Shown: positions 45,088 through 55,002, numbered from the stretch's first letter. The stretch: 64,000 bases of DNA from Lachnospiraceae bacterium (GCA_022791635.1 JAAVZL010000003.1:89506-153505); one strand, 5' to 3'. Made by a program: numbers and translations. Notes: generated from the letters alone by a model not told the origin.

Positions 45088-46569
45088 CTACTCCCTCTCC
45101 CGATTCCAAGTCCAAAAGATCTCCTTCGCCACCGGCACCGCATACTCGCTCCCGGATCCAGCCTCCTCCACCAGCACACACACCGCAATATCCTTGTTTC
45201 CCGTGTCCGAAAATCCCGCAAACCAGGCATGGCTCTTACTCTTATCACTGCTATACTCCGCCGTTCCCGTCTTCCCGGCGATAAAAAATCCCATATTATC
45301 CAGCTTGCTTCCCGTCCCCTCCGTAACGACCGCCTTCAGATACTCCTTCAAAACCCCGGCCTCCTCGGGAGTCATCAGGCTTCCATAGGCCTTGGGCCGA
45401 TAGGTTTTCACCAAATCTCCCGTATAAGCCTCCACCCGATCCAAAAGCTTCGGCTCCATCAGCACTCCGTCGTTGGCAACCGCGCTGACGATCATCGCCA
45501 TATGCATCGGTGACACCAGCGTCTCCCCCTGCCCGATAGCCGTCATCATCCGCTCTGCCGGCGTAGATCCCGCCTTCAGGGAAAAAGCGCTCTTGCTGTA
45601 AGGAAGCTCCAGAGGCAGCTCGCTGTTAAAGAGAAGACTCTCACAGTTGGTCTTAAACGTATTCTCATCCAGTGAAAGCCCGATGGAGGAAAAGGCCGCG
45701 TTGCAGGACTTGGCAAAGGCTTTTCTCAGATCCTCGTCCCCGTGGGCTGTCTTTCCATAACAGCGAATGGTATAATTTCCCTCCGTAAGGCTTCCTGTGC
45801 AGTGAAACTGAAAATCCTCATAGCCCGGATTTTCCCGCATATACTCAAGAAGCGTCACCAGCTTGAAGGTAGATCCCGGCGGATATTGTCCCTGGATGGC
45901 CCGGTTGTAGAAAACGCCGTCGCTGTTTCCTTCCTCACTTAAGATCTCCCAGTCCGCACTTACCCGATTGGGATCAAAATCCGGCTTAGAAACCATGGCC
46001 AGAATATTTCCCGTCTCCACCTCCAGAACCACCACTGCCCCGCGGTGATTTCCAAGCGCATTGTAGGCGGTCTGCTGAAGCTCCGGATCCAGGGTGGTGA
46101 TCACATTGTCGCCGATATTTTTCTCCTCCCGGATCTCCTTTACAATCTGCTCTCCCAAAAAGGCATTGGAGGTGAGAAGGTCAAAATTGACCAAAGACTC
46201 AAGTCCCGTCTGTCCCCGGGTGGAATAGCCCACCACATGGGCAAACACATTTCCGTAAGGATAGCTGCGGGTCTCCGTTCCGTCCTCTGCCACCTCGGTT
46301 TTCGCCAGCACGCTTCCGTCTGAAGCCAGAAGCTCTCCCCGCACCACCCGCTTTGCAAAGTTCTCCTGTCTGGAATTGTAAGGGTTGTTGACGACTTCCG
46401 GGCGCAGAGCCACATTAAAATAGACAAAGTAGCCGATGAGCGCCGCAAATAGCCCCGTAAAGAGGTAGGTGATCATGGCAAGCTCACGATCTTTCTTTTG
46501 CTTTGGCCGCTTTTCCTGCCCTTGCTTTTTTTGCTTTGGCTCTTGCGATGCGTTTTCGTTCCTTTTCAA
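45088..46569 (-). CDS. Class B penicillin-binding protein (PBP2/FtsI-type transpeptidase)
   Basis: 493 aa. One N-terminal membrane helix (about residues 31-50), a short dimerisation region, and a transpeptidase domain with STFK (in PPGSTFKLVTLLEY), SCN (KSCNAAFSSIGLS) and KTGTAEY. It lacks the long PASTA tail, as in the short class that works with SEDS proteins such as the adjacent FtsW-type gene. The frame starts with TTG 46569, with GAGGA very close; another possible start is ATG 46476, just before the membrane helix. The first 86 bp overlap the FtsW-type gene. Confidence 0.93.
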   Translation of the reverse strand: MKRNENASQEPKQKKQGQEKRPKQKKDRELAMITYLFTGLFAALIGYFVYFNVALRPEVVNNPYNSRQENFAKRVVRGELLASDGSVLAKTEVAEDGTETRSYPYGNVFAHVVGYSTRGQTGLESLVNFDLLTSNAFLGEQIVKEIREEKNIGDNVITTLDPELQQTAYNALGNHRGAVVVLEVETGNILAMVSKPDFDPNRVSADWEILSEEGNSDGVFYNRAIQGQYPPGSTFKLVTLLEYMRENPGYEDFQFHCTGSLTEGNYTIRCYGKTAHGDEDLRKAFAKSCNAAFSSIGLSLDENTFKTNCESLLFNSELPLELPYSKSAFSLKAGSTPAERMMTAIGQGETLVSPMHMAMIVSAVANDGVLMEPKLLDRVEAYTGDLVKTYRPKAYGSLMTPEEAGVLKEYLKAVVTEGTGSKLDNMGFFIAGKTGTAEYSSDKSKSHAWFAGFSDTGNKDIAVCVLVEEAGSGSEYAVPVAKEIFWTWNRERE

Positions 46570-47878
46570 TCCTCAAATCCTCGTCTTCCTTCAAAAGATA
46601 CATGCCCTGAATAATGGCAAACATCCCGATGGTTGCCACCATGGAGCTTCCCCCACTGCTGATAAGCGGCAGCGTCACTCCTGTGGAGGGAATAAATTTC
46701 ACGGCCCCGCCAATGGTGAGAAACACCTGAAATCCGTAGAGTGTTCCAAGGCCCAGTGCCGTATATTTATAGAAATCGTTTTTAATCTGCATGGCAATGT
46801 TCACAAACATCATAAAACAGCTGACGCAGATCAAAATCAGACAGATGGCAAAGGCTCCCCCGAATTCCTCCGCAATGGCAGAGAACATAAAATCCTCCTC
46901 CACCACCGGAATTTTGTTGGGCTCTCCCTGGCAGAGTCCCGTTCCAAACCAGCCTCCCGTTCCGATGGCAAAAAGAGACTGGGTGATCTGATAGCCTTCC
47001 TTGTCAATGTACTGAAAGGGATCGCTCCAGGCCAGAACCCGCACCCGCACATGGGAGAACAGACGGTAGCCTATGAAGGCCGCCCCGCAACCCGCCCCCA
47101 GACCGCTCAAAAAGTAAATCGGCTTTTTGGTTGCCACATAAAGCATCACCAGGTAGGCGACGAAAAACAGAAGCGCTCCGCCCAGATCCTTGGATACCAC
47201 CAGCACCAGCACATGAAAGGCCGCAAGCAGGGTGGTAAGGACCACATCTTTAAAGGCAGTGCTCACGCTCAGTCTGGCTGCCGCAAAGAACACAAAGGTG
47301 ATCTTGACAAATTCCGAGGGCTGCAGGCCAAAGCCTGCGATTCGAAGGGAAAGCTTCGCTCCATAGCTGCTCTCCCCGAAGACCGCCACGGCCAGCAAAA
47401 GCAAGAGGCCGGCCAGTCCGTAGACCCAGGGCAGCCGCTGCAAGAAGGCGCATTTTCGAATGAGCACCGGTATCACCATGGCAAGCGCCAGGGACAAGGC
47501 CACAATCTGAAACTGCCGCACTGCCTTATCGTAGGACAACCGAGTGAGCATAATAAAGCCAATGGCCAGAAGGAGGCACATATTGTTGAGTACCAGGCGG
47601 TTGATCTTCGGGTAAATCACCTGGGTCATCACCAGCACTGCCTGCAGCAAAAACAGCTGAAACAAATAAAAAATCAAAAGCTTTAGCTGTTCTGTCTTAA
47701 GATACATCACCACATAGGCCAGCAGATGGATAAAGAACATCAAAAGGTTCTGCAGCTTAAAACCATAGTGACTCTCCCCCTGATTCTTTTTCTTCAGCAC
47801 GGAAAAGCTCAGAAGGGTATACATGGCAATGAGAATGATAAATGCAAATTTGGATAGCTCTATAATCAGGTTTGTCAT
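46484..47878 (-). CDS. SEDS-family glycosyltransferase (FtsW/RodA/SpoVE)
   Basis: 464 aa with about 12 membrane helices. The C-terminal half carries LRIAGFGLQPSEFVKITFVF, the loop with DPFQYIDKEGYQITQSLFAI and GTGLCQG, the VVEEDFMFSAIAEEFG segment and PSTGVTLPLISSGGSSMVA, all SEDS polymerase signatures. It polymerises lipid II together with the class B PBP encoded next. The basic C-terminal tail (KAKKARAGKAAKAK) overlaps the PBP gene. I cannot decide between FtsW, RodA and SpoVE. Confidence 0.92.
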   Translation of the reverse strand: MTNLIIELSKFAFIILIAMYTLLSFSVLKKKNQGESHYGFKLQNLLMFFIHLLAYVVMYLKTEQLKLLIFYLFQLFLLQAVLVMTQVIYPKINRLVLNNMCLLLAIGFIMLTRLSYDKAVRQFQIVALSLALAMVIPVLIRKCAFLQRLPWVYGLAGLLLLLAVAVFGESSYGAKLSLRIAGFGLQPSEFVKITFVFFAAARLSVSTAFKDVVLTTLLAAFHVLVLVVSKDLGGALLFFVAYLVMLYVATKKPIYFLSGLGAGCGAAFIGYRLFSHVRVRVLAWSDPFQYIDKEGYQITQSLFAIGTGGWFGTGLCQGEPNKIPVVEEDFMFSAIAEEFGGAFAICLILICVSCFMMFVNIAMQIKNDFYKYTALGLGTLYGFQVFLTIGGAVKFIPSTGVTLPLISSGGSSMVATIGMFAIIQGMYLLKEDEDLRIEKERKRIARAKAKKARAGKAAKAKERS

Positions 47879-47886
47879 AATATGGA

Positions 47887-50124
47887 CTACTCCACTCCCC
47901 GTTTTAAATGGCCTCTGGTAAAGGCTTCCTTCCTGGGCTCTGCTTTCCCGCTGTGAAAGAAAACCTCCACATACTGCTCCAAAATCCGTCTGATTTGACG
48001 CTCATCCTCCATTACAAAGCTCAAACGCAGACTTTTCGGTGCAATGTGCTCCACTTCTCTTGCATTTCCCAGAAGAGACAGAGGCTCACAGTTGTATATC
48101 ACATTATAACACCAACGGCATTCGTTGACGATGGGAAATTCTTTTTTGTACCGATCCACAAGGCTCCAGATCTCCCGGCGCCCCCTGCAGGCCTTCATGG
48201 TTTTGTGAAGACAGCCGGCAGTGACCATCAAAGGCACATAGCCGTATACCAGCATTTCGCTGTCCTTCGCGCCCCGGGCACACAGCTCCCTTTCGTTCAG
48301 CTCCAGAGGCAGGGTGTCCATCCAAATCCCCTGGTCTTTCCAAAAGCGGTGAGCCCTCTGATTGAAGGTATAGAGGTTGTGATCGAATATGACGGGAAGC
48401 TCTGGCGCTGTGTCTCTTAAAAAGACCAACTCTTCCAGATTCTTAACGATAACCGCATCAATCCCGGCTTCCCTTATAAGCGCCAGCCGCTCCCGAAAAA
48501 ATGCCTCCTCCGAAGCACGGAAAACGGCCGGAAGCACAAGGCATAAAGCCTTCCCCGCCTGATGACAGGTCTCGGTATAGCCCTTAAGCTTCCCGAAATC
48601 CAGCTGTGAGCAGGAGAAGGAAATTCTGGAAACCTCCGGGAAGTTAAGCACGGCTTTCAGCTCCTGCGGACGCTCAAGCTGTACATGAAGCTCATACCCA
48701 TTTCTCTCCTGTCCATTTTCCTCCTCTTTCCCGGCAAAAGCCTCCTCCGGCATTTTTCTGCTTCCTCTGGTCCGAAGCTTTTGCTCCAGCCTGAAAAGGG
48801 CCTCCCTTCGCATGGCGTTCAGCTGCTGAACAGGAAGAAATACCTGGGCCTCCCCCTCCGCCTTAAGCTCCTCAAAGACAAAGGGTGTCTCTCCCGTCTT
48901 TCCAAGGGGCCGCAGGATTGCCTCCCGGGTCATTGGCTGATTCTTCGGAATCTGGGCAGGATCCCCGGACACCGTTATCTCAATCCCTTTACAGCTTACC
49001 AAAAATTCCGTTGGAAATTCCGTGGAAATCCGAAAGCTTCCCTTAATTTTTTCCTTCCTCTCCCGGTCCACGTAATCCTCTTTTAGCCTTGCAAGCAGAG
49101 CCTCGTAGGTCTGTTTTTCCCGAATTTCCTGCCGGTTTTTCGAGCCTGTTCTCTTTCCCCTCTCCCTGCCCTCCTCAAAATGGCCGGGCCTGGTAAGGGA
49201 CATGAGCTCCCGCCCGTTTCGAATCTCATAATATCCCTTGGAAAAGCCTCCGCGGTTATAGAGGCTCCGAAGCTCCTCCAGGTCCTGCTTCTCTACCCGA
49301 TATCCATCCTCCCCATATTCCAGAAGGCGATCCAAGTATTTCCGGTAGATCCGCACCACTCCGGCGGTGTATTCCGGACGCTTCATACGCCCCTCAATCT
49401 TTAAAGAGCAGACCCCGGCTTTTAAAATCTCGGGAAGAAGCTCAAGGGTACACATATCCTTGGGGCTTAACACATAGGCCTCCTCCCTGGAATTTAAGGT
49501 CCTTCCCCTGTCCCTCACCTCATAGGGCAGGCGGCAGGGCTGGGCACAGCGCCCCCGGTTCCCGCTTCTGCCTCCCAGCATACTGCTAAAAAGGCACTGT
49601 CCGGAATAACAGTAGCAGAGGGCACCGTGAATAAAGCTCTCGATCTCAATGTCCACCGAGGCATGAATGGCCCGAATTTCCTCCAGGGAAAGCTCTCTTG
49701 CCGTCACAATCCGCGCTGCCCCAAGCTCCTTTAAAAGGGCCGCCCCTCCCGGTCCCAGGATCGTCATCTGGGTGCTGGCATGGACGGGAAGATCGGGAAA
49801 ATACTCCCGAATATAGGAGAGCACCCCAAAGTCCTGTACAATGACCCCGTCCAGGCCGCTTTCGTAGTAGGGCTTTAAATAGGCTCCCAGCTCCAAAAGC
49901 TCCTGATCCTTTAAAAGGGTGTTCACCGTCATATACAGATCACAGCCGTGAAGATGGGCATAGCCAATGGCATCGCAGAGCTCTTGCTCCCCGAAATTGT
50001 CCGCATAGGCCCGGGCTCCGAATCGGGAACCCCCAAGATATATGGCGTCCGCCCCTGCGCTCACGGCAGCCCGCAAGCTGTCGTAGGAGCCGGCCGGCGC
50101 CAGAAGTTCTGTTTTGTGTCTCAT
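47887..50124 (-). CDS. U32 family peptidase-like protein with C-terminal DUF3656 region
   Basis: 745 aa. The N-terminal domain starts KTELLAPAGSYDSLRAAVSA, has DGVIVQDFGVLSYIREYFPD and the U32 signature ESFIHGALCYCYSGQCLFSS, then cysteines NRGRCAQPCRLPY that probably bind an iron-sulfur cluster. A DUF3656-like middle region and a second TIM-like half follow, ending with CRWCYNVIYNC. Large members of this type include RlhA, which hydroxylates 23S rRNA, so RNA modification is more likely than proteolysis. I chose ATG 50124 behind AGGAA. It lies between zapA and the FtsW-type gene. Confidence 0.9.
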   Translation of the reverse strand: MRHKTELLAPAGSYDSLRAAVSAGADAIYLGGSRFGARAYADNFGEQELCDAIGYAHLHGCDLYMTVNTLLKDQELLELGAYLKPYYESGLDGVIVQDFGVLSYIREYFPDLPVHASTQMTILGPGGAALLKELGAARIVTARELSLEEIRAIHASVDIEIESFIHGALCYCYSGQCLFSSMLGGRSGNRGRCAQPCRLPYEVRDRGRTLNSREEAYVLSPKDMCTLELLPEILKAGVCSLKIEGRMKRPEYTAGVVRIYRKYLDRLLEYGEDGYRVEKQDLEELRSLYNRGGFSKGYYEIRNGRELMSLTRPGHFEEGRERGKRTGSKNRQEIREKQTYEALLARLKEDYVDRERKEKIKGSFRISTEFPTEFLVSCKGIEITVSGDPAQIPKNQPMTREAILRPLGKTGETPFVFEELKAEGEAQVFLPVQQLNAMRREALFRLEQKLRTRGSRKMPEEAFAGKEEENGQERNGYELHVQLERPQELKAVLNFPEVSRISFSCSQLDFGKLKGYTETCHQAGKALCLVLPAVFRASEEAFFRERLALIREAGIDAVIVKNLEELVFLRDTAPELPVIFDHNLYTFNQRAHRFWKDQGIWMDTLPLELNERELCARGAKDSEMLVYGYVPLMVTAGCLHKTMKACRGRREIWSLVDRYKKEFPIVNECRWCYNVIYNCEPLSLLGNAREVEHIAPKSLRLSFVMEDERQIRRILEQYVEVFFHSGKAEPRKEAFTRGHLKRGVE

Positions 50125-50170
50125 AAGCTGATTCCTATCCGTGCACTGCTGTGCTTCTTTCACAAGGAAA

Positions 50171-50235
50171 GGGGCACTGCAAATAAGCCCTTCGGATCTC
50201 ACAAAATCCTCACTGCCATACTTTGCAGCAACCCC
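50171..50235. repeat. Imperfect palindrome, possible vestige of the inverted-repeat family
   Basis: GGGGCACTGCAAA (50171-50183) faces TTTGCAGCAACCCC (50222-50235) with a one-base offset. The left arm continues TAAGCCCT, similar to the outer arm of copy 1 (GCAAAATAAGCCCT), but the conserved core is absent. It lies between zapA and the U32 gene. Confidence 0.4.
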
Positions 50236-50263
50236 CTAATCAATCGTACCTTTTATGTCCCTC

Positions 50264-50968
50264 TTATGTACCGGACCGCTGTTCCAGCCTTCTCTGAAGC
50301 TCCCTATTCTCCCTCTGCAGACGGGTAAGCTCCCCTTCAAAGCTTCGCTTCTGCTCGGAAAGCCGCCTCTGAGCCGCCTGATTCTGCTCCTCAAGCTTTC
50401 TCTGAGCGCTTAGCCTCTGGGCCTCCAGGGCCTTCTTCTGGTTCTCCAGGCTTTTCTCCTGTCCCTCAATGGTCTTCTTAAGTTCCCTAAGCTCCCGCTC
50501 TGCTTCCTGCTTTCTGGACTCCCGCTTTTCCGCATTCTCCTGCTTCTGGGCCTCTAGCTTCTCCTCAAGCTCCCTCTTTGCGGCCTCCAAAGCCTCCTCA
50601 AGCTCCTTTTTCTTGGCAGTCAGGGACTCTTTTAGCTCCTTCTTCTCTGCCTCCAGCTTTTCATTGGCCATCTGGGCCTCAATGAGATCGTGGCGGACAG
50701 CGTACATCTCACGCTCCTTCTTCTCCAGCTCCGCCGAAAGCTTGTCTGCCTGGCGCTTGGCCTTGAAAAAATCATCTGCCAGATTCATATTCAGCATCAT
50801 CTGCTTCTGATCCGTATTCTGCTTGCGATAGCCCTCCATCTGCTGAAACTGCGCCAGCTTCTCGTTGATATAAACAGAAACCTGATGCAGATATTCGGGA
50901 GTCTCATAGCCGCTGATCCGAAAGACCTTTCCGGCAATGACCACCTCCACCGTATTCTTCATAGCCAT
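50264..50968 (-). CDS. zapA: Cell division protein ZapA with a long coiled-coil extension
   Basis: About 234 aa. Residues 1-90 form the ZapA domain (KNTVEVVIAGKVFRISGYET, YLHQVSVYINEKLAQFQ, MMLNMNLADDFFKAKRQAD). The rest, about 140 residues, is a Glu/Lys/Gln/Arg-rich coiled coil; typical ZapA proteins have about 85-110 aa. ZapA bundles FtsZ filaments. I chose ATG 50968, about ten bases behind AAAGGA; upstream ATGs lack a site. Promoter at 51005-51032. The zapA-U32 neighbourhood is common in Firmicutes. Confidence 0.88.
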   Translation of the reverse strand: MAMKNTVEVVIAGKVFRISGYETPEYLHQVSVYINEKLAQFQQMEGYRKQNTDQKQMMLNMNLADDFFKAKRQADKLSAELEKKEREMYAVRHDLIEAQMANEKLEAEKKELKESLTAKKKELEEALEAAKRELEEKLEAQKQENAEKRESRKQEAERELRELKKTIEGQEKSLENQKKALEAQRLSAQRKLEEQNQAAQRRLSEQKRSFEGELTRLQRENRELQRRLEQRSGT

Positions 50969-51004
50969 AGCACTCACATCCTTTTTTCCTTCATCCATAT
51001 CCTT

Positions 51005-51032
51005 ATTATATAGGATATGCACAAAAAAGCAA
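51005..51032 (-). promoter_or_regulatory. Possible sigma-A promoter of zapA
   Basis: TTGCTT (51032-51027), 16 bp, TATAAT (51010-51005) on the minus strand, in the short gap behind ruvB. Confidence 0.6.
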
Positions 51033-51037
51033 GCAAA

Positions 51038-52033
51038 TCATGGCTGAAAGAATCCCAAATGCTGATATCCAAGCTCCGTAACCACACGGCCTCTGGGAGT
51101 CCGGTTTAGAAACCCTCTCTTAATCAGGTAGGGCTCATAGACATCCTCAATGGTTCCCGCATCCTCCCCGATGGCCGCCGCCAGGGTGTCAAGGCCCACA
51201 GGCCCTCCCGTAAACTTTTCAATCATGGTGTTTAAAATCATCCGGTCCGTCTGATCCAGACCATAGCGGTCCACCTCCAAAAGATCCAGGGCGAAATCCG
51301 CAATCTCCTCCGTAATCTTCCCATTGTATTTCACCTGAGCAAAATCCCGCACCCGCTTTAAAAGGCGGTTGGCAAGCCTTGGCGTTCCCCGGGAGCGCCT
51401 GGCAAGCTCCAGAGCTCCCTTAGGCTCAATCTCCACCCCCAGCACCTCTGCGGAGCGCAGCACAATGGTCTTAAGCTCCTCCTCCGTATAAAACTCCAGA
51501 TGGTGCACCACGCCAAACCGATCCCGCAAAGGCGCCGTCAAAAGCCCGGCCCTGGTGGTAGCCCCCACCAGAGTAAAATGGGGCAGATCCAGACGAATAG
51601 AGCGGGCGCTTGCACCCTTTCCAATGACAATATCAATGGCAAAATCCTCCATAGCCGGATAGAGCACCTCTTCCACCTGGCGGTTAAGGCGGTGAATCTC
51701 ATCCACAAAGAGCACATCTCCCTCGGCAAGATTATTTAAAATCGCGGCCATTTCCCCCGGCTTCTCAATGGCCGGCCCGGAGGTGACCTTCATATTCACC
51801 CCCATCTCATTGGCAATGATGCCCGCCAGAGTCGTCTTCCCCAGTCCCGGAGGGCCATAAAAGAGCACATGATCCAGAGCCTCTCCCCGCTCCTTTGCAG
51901 CCTGAATATATATGTTCAGATTCTCCTTGGCCTTCTCCTGCCCGATATACTCCGCAAGCCTCTGAGGCCGCAGACTGTACTCCGTGCGCACATCCTCCTC
52001 TATGGCCTCGGTTGTAATCATCCGTCTTCCCAT
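51038..52033 (-). CDS. ruvB: Holliday junction branch migration helicase RuvB
   Basis: About 331 aa. [20 protein letters not shown], Walker [18 protein letters not shown], Walker [12 protein letters not shown], sensor [12 protein letters not shown] and the C-terminal winged helix [20 protein letters not shown] define RuvB. It drives branch migration with RuvA. ATG 52033 stands six bases behind GGGAG; a start at 52048 has no binding site. The gap to ruvA is 17 bp. Confidence 0.96.
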   Translation of the reverse strand: MGRRMITTEAIEEDVRTEYSLRPQRLAEYIGQEKAKENLNIYIQAAKERGEALDHVLFYGPPGLGKTTLAGIIANEMGVNMKVTSGPAIEKPGEMAAILNNLAEGDVLFVDEIHRLNRQVEEVLYPAMEDFAIDIVIGKGASARSIRLDLPHFTLVGATTRAGLLTAPLRDRFGVVHHLEFYTEEELKTIVLRSAEVLGVEIEPKGALELARRSRGTPRLANRLLKRVRDFAQVKYNGKITEEIADFALDLLEVDRYGLDQTDRMILNTMIEKFTGGPVGLDTLAAAIGEDAGTIEDVYEPYLIKRGFLNRTPRGRVVTELGYQHLGFFQP

Positions 52034-52050
52034 CTGTCTCTCCCTCATCT

Positions 52051-52674
52051 CTAAAAGGACATCTGCTTAAGGGCTGCCTTTAAAAGCTCCTCCACGCTCA
52101 TCTCCTCCGTAAGCTCCACCCGGCGGACAGCCTTCAAAGCCTCCGTCTGAGAATAACCAAGAGCCGTCAAAGCCTCCACCGCCTCATTTTTTGCCGCCGT
52201 AAGACCGGATACCTCTGCCCTTACGCCTGCATCCGCCCTGGCAAACCTGGCCTCAAAAGCATCCTCAAGCTTTAACTTATCCTTAAGCTCCAAAATCAGC
52301 TTCTGCGCCGTCTTATGGCCGATACCCGGCGCCTTTGCGATCGCCTTGGCATCCTCTGCCAACACCGCAAAGCGCAGATCATCCGCCGAGAGGGCAGTTA
52401 AGATTCCAAGAGCCCCCTTAGGCCCAATGCCGCTGACCCCAATGAGCAGCCGGAACAGCTTTTGATCCTCCCTGGTGAGAAAGCCGTAGAGCTGCAGACC
52501 GTCCTCCTTCACCTGGAGATAAGTATAAAGACGGATCTCCTCTCCATAACCCGGCAACAGATCCAAATCCCTTCCGGATACCAAAATCCCGTAGCCCACG
52601 CCTCCCGTCTCCACAACCACGAGATTATTCTCCGGCTCCCGATAAGCCAGGCTTCCCCTGATATATGCAATCAT
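52051..52674 (-). CDS. ruvA: Holliday junction DNA-binding protein RuvA
   Basis: 207 aa. [36 protein letters not shown], the helix-hairpin-helix segments [11 protein letters not shown] and [20 protein letters not shown], and the C-terminal UBA-like domain [19 protein letters not shown] are all in place. GGAGG precedes the ATG. It is co-transcribed with ruvB. Confidence 0.96.
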   Translation of the reverse strand: MIAYIRGSLAYREPENNLVVVETGGVGYGILVSGRDLDLLPGYGEEIRLYTYLQVKEDGLQLYGFLTREDQKLFRLLIGVSGIGPKGALGILTALSADDLRFAVLAEDAKAIAKAPGIGHKTAQKLILELKDKLKLEDAFEARFARADAGVRAEVSGLTAAKNEAVEALTALGYSQTEALKAVRRVELTEEMSVEELLKAALKQMSF

Positions 52675-52846
52675 ATCGTTTTCCTCCGTTGTTCCCTGCT
52701 ATCATACCATAGGCCGGCCCCAAAATCAACCATACGTTCGCCCCGGTGTATGTCAAACAGCCGTTGTCAAATATATCAAACCGGTATCTCAAGGATACTT
52801 TCCCGAAGATTTCATTACATAATTCAGACATTCTGTGACAGTGAGG

Positions 52847-52875
52847 TTGTCCTTTTACTATGAAACTGATATGAT
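52847..52875 (+). promoter_or_regulatory. Sigma-A promoter of the LytTR/GHKL pair
   Basis: TTGTCC (52847-52852), 17 bp, TATGAT (52870-52875), 29 bp before the response regulator start. Confidence 0.65.
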
Positions 52876-52904
52876 ATAACACGCAGAAGAAAGTAGGTGA
52901 ACAA

Positions 52905-53618
52905 ATGATTAAATTCGCAATCTGCGATGATGAACCGATTATGATGCAGGAAATTTCAAACCAGCTTTCACAATACATGAATGAGCGGAAGATTACTTCC
53001 TATTCTGTTGCCAATTTTTCAAATGGCTGCGCCCTTTTAGAAAGCGACTGTAATTTTGAAATAGTTTTTTTGGATATTCAGATGGACAATTTGGATGGAA
53101 TTGAAACTGCCAAAATATTACGGCAACGGAAAAATCACAGTCTGCTAATTTTTGTAACTGTCTTGAAAGAATATGTGTTCCATGCCTTTGAAGTGGAAGC
53201 TTACGATTATTTGCTCAAACCTCTGGACAGCGATCATTTCCAGCGGACTATGGATAGGGCTATCAGAACATTAGCGCAAAGGGCAGGTAAAAGTATTGTC
53301 ATTCAGCGGGGGAGCTCCTGCGATGTTGTTCCTCTGACGCAAATCGTATACTGTGAGGTACAGGGCCGAAAAGTTTATGTCCATCAAAGTAATGGAAAAA
53401 TAATCGACTACTACGACAATCTGGAAAATTTTGAACGTCAGATGGACAGACGTTTTTTCAGATGCCATAGGAGCTATCTCGTTAATCTTGATTATGTTCG
53501 AGGGTGTGATACCGGACTTGTTACATTGTCACAGGGCACTCAAATACCTGTTTCCAGACTACGTGAACGAAATTTGATACAGGCTCTCTTACACTATATG
53601 AAAGAGAGGAATGGCTGA
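52905..53618 (+). CDS. LytTR-family response regulator (AgrA-like)
   Basis: 237 aa. Receiver domain 1-118 with Asp8-Asp9 (AICDDEP), phospho-acceptor Asp57 (IVFLDIQMDNLDG) and Lys105 region (YLLKPLD), followed by a LytTR DNA-binding domain from about 128 (IVYCEVQGRKVYVHQSNGK, FFRCHRSYLVNLDYV). Such regulators bind direct repeats upstream of cell-surface, bacteriocin or quorum-sensing genes. It is followed directly by its likely kinase. No agrB/agrD-like genes are seen. Confidence 0.92.
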   Translation: MIKFAICDDEPIMMQEISNQLSQYMNERKITSYSVANFSNGCALLESDCNFEIVFLDIQMDNLDGIETAKILRQRKNHSLLIFVTVLKEYVFHAFEVEAYDYLLKPLDSDHFQRTMDRAIRTLAQRAGKSIVIQRGSSCDVVPLTQIVYCEVQGRKVYVHQSNGKIIDYYDNLENFERQMDRRFFRCHRSYLVNLDYVRGCDTGLVTLSQGTQIPVSRLRERNLIQALLHYMKERNG

Positions 53619-53619
53619 T

Positions 53620-54930
53620 ATGGATTATTTTAGCATAGGGCTTAATATTTTTTGTCTGATGGCCCAAGGCATTATGCACGTCTCCTTTTGCGCCAGCCTT
53701 ACCGGGAAAGAACGGAAGGCATATCATTTTGCCATATACATTTTCATTTTCTGCATTTTGGACTGGATTGCAAATAAATTTTCTTTCCCGTGGGTCATAG
53801 TGATTGGGATAGAGCTGTTTATTTTGTATGGGGTAAACCGTTTCATTCTGGGCAATCGTCCCTCTACGTCCTGGGCTGCGGCAATTCTCGCCAATTACAT
53901 CTCCCAGTTTTCCTTTGGGCTTATCAACTCGGTAGAGGCAGTGATATTTCCCCATGTAACGACTCCCCTGCTTTTGTACACAATGGTCATAGCGGCAACA
54001 GCGGTCTCCCTGGTCATAAATGTTGCCTGTTATACAATCGTAATAAAATCCATATCACCGGAAGAAATTGGGCACCTGACAAATATGGGCTGCTTATTGT
54101 TCCCTGTTCTGTTTTTCTTTACCGCAGAATTGTATATTATGCAGACCTCCTATACAAAGATTTACTATGATGTTCCGTCTTCTGCCCTACTGCTAGAACA
54201 TACTGCGCTGCTGTTTTTGCAAGCCCTGGGGCTGGGAGCTTTACTTTGTACCCTGTATGCCTATCGTCACTTATACCGCAATTTACAGACCATAGCAGAA
54301 ATGCAATCTTTATCCCAAGCAGCCCAGGCACAGAAAATATATATTGCCGAGGCACAAATGCGCTATGAACATACAAAAGCATTCCGCCACGATATTAAAA
54401 ATCATCTTTCCGTATTGAGCGCCCTGCTTAACAATAACAAACTGGAAGAAAGCAAAGCCTATCTGCAAAAGCTGGAAACGGTCTCAACCACATTGTCATT
54501 TCCTTGTCAGACGGGTAATCCAGTGGTGGATATTTTGCTGGGAGAGAAGATAAAGATGGCAAAAGCGGATGGAATTGCAGTTGAGGTTTCATTGCTCCTC
54601 CCAAACCCTTGCAGAATAGATGATTTTGATTTGTGTGTGATTTTTGCCAATGCTTTGGATAACGCGATTCATGCGTGTCAATCCATTGAGGGAGTAAGGT
54701 CCATTCGTATCAGCGGAGAGCGGCAGGGCGATTTCTATATGCTGGCATTTGAAAATACATGTTCAGATAATCCGCTGCCCCCAGAGGGAACCGGCCTTTC
54801 CAATATCAAAGCTGTAACAGAGAAATATCATGGCGCCATGTTGACAGAAAAAATTGAACGGCGGTTCTCTTTAAGCGTGCTGCTGAACATTTCAATACAT
54901 CTGGAAAGCACTTCAATACAAAGGCCTTGA
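53620..54930 (+). CDS. GHKL-domain sensor histidine kinase (AgrC-like)
   Basis: About 436 aa. Six or seven N-terminal membrane helices (to about residue 215), then a dimerisation helix with the H-box KAFRHDIKNHLSVLSALL and a GHKL ATPase with N-box FANALDNAIHAC and G-box GTGLSNIKAV. This is the AgrC/ComD kinase class that senses peptides. The start ATG 53620 directly behind the regulator's stop has AGAGGA nine bases upstream; ATG 53611 is too close to it. Signal unknown. Confidence 0.9.
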   Translation: MDYFSIGLNIFCLMAQGIMHVSFCASLTGKERKAYHFAIYIFIFCILDWIANKFSFPWVIVIGIELFILYGVNRFILGNRPSTSWAAAILANYISQFSFGLINSVEAVIFPHVTTPLLLYTMVIAATAVSLVINVACYTIVIKSISPEEIGHLTNMGCLLFPVLFFFTAELYIMQTSYTKIYYDVPSSALLLEHTALLFLQALGLGALLCTLYAYRHLYRNLQTIAEMQSLSQAAQAQKIYIAEAQMRYEHTKAFRHDIKNHLSVLSALLNNNKLEESKAYLQKLETVSTTLSFPCQTGNPVVDILLGEKIKMAKADGIAVEVSLLLPNPCRIDDFDLCVIFANALDNAIHACQSIEGVRSIRISGERQGDFYMLAFENTCSDNPLPPEGTGLSNIKAVTEKYHGAMLTEKIERRFSLSVLLNISIHLESTSIQRP

Positions 54931-55002
54931 AATTCTTTTTTAGCGGAGTAAACTGATAATAGCAATATCAGCTAACTATCTTGTGGATTGGAGGAATCTA
55001 TT

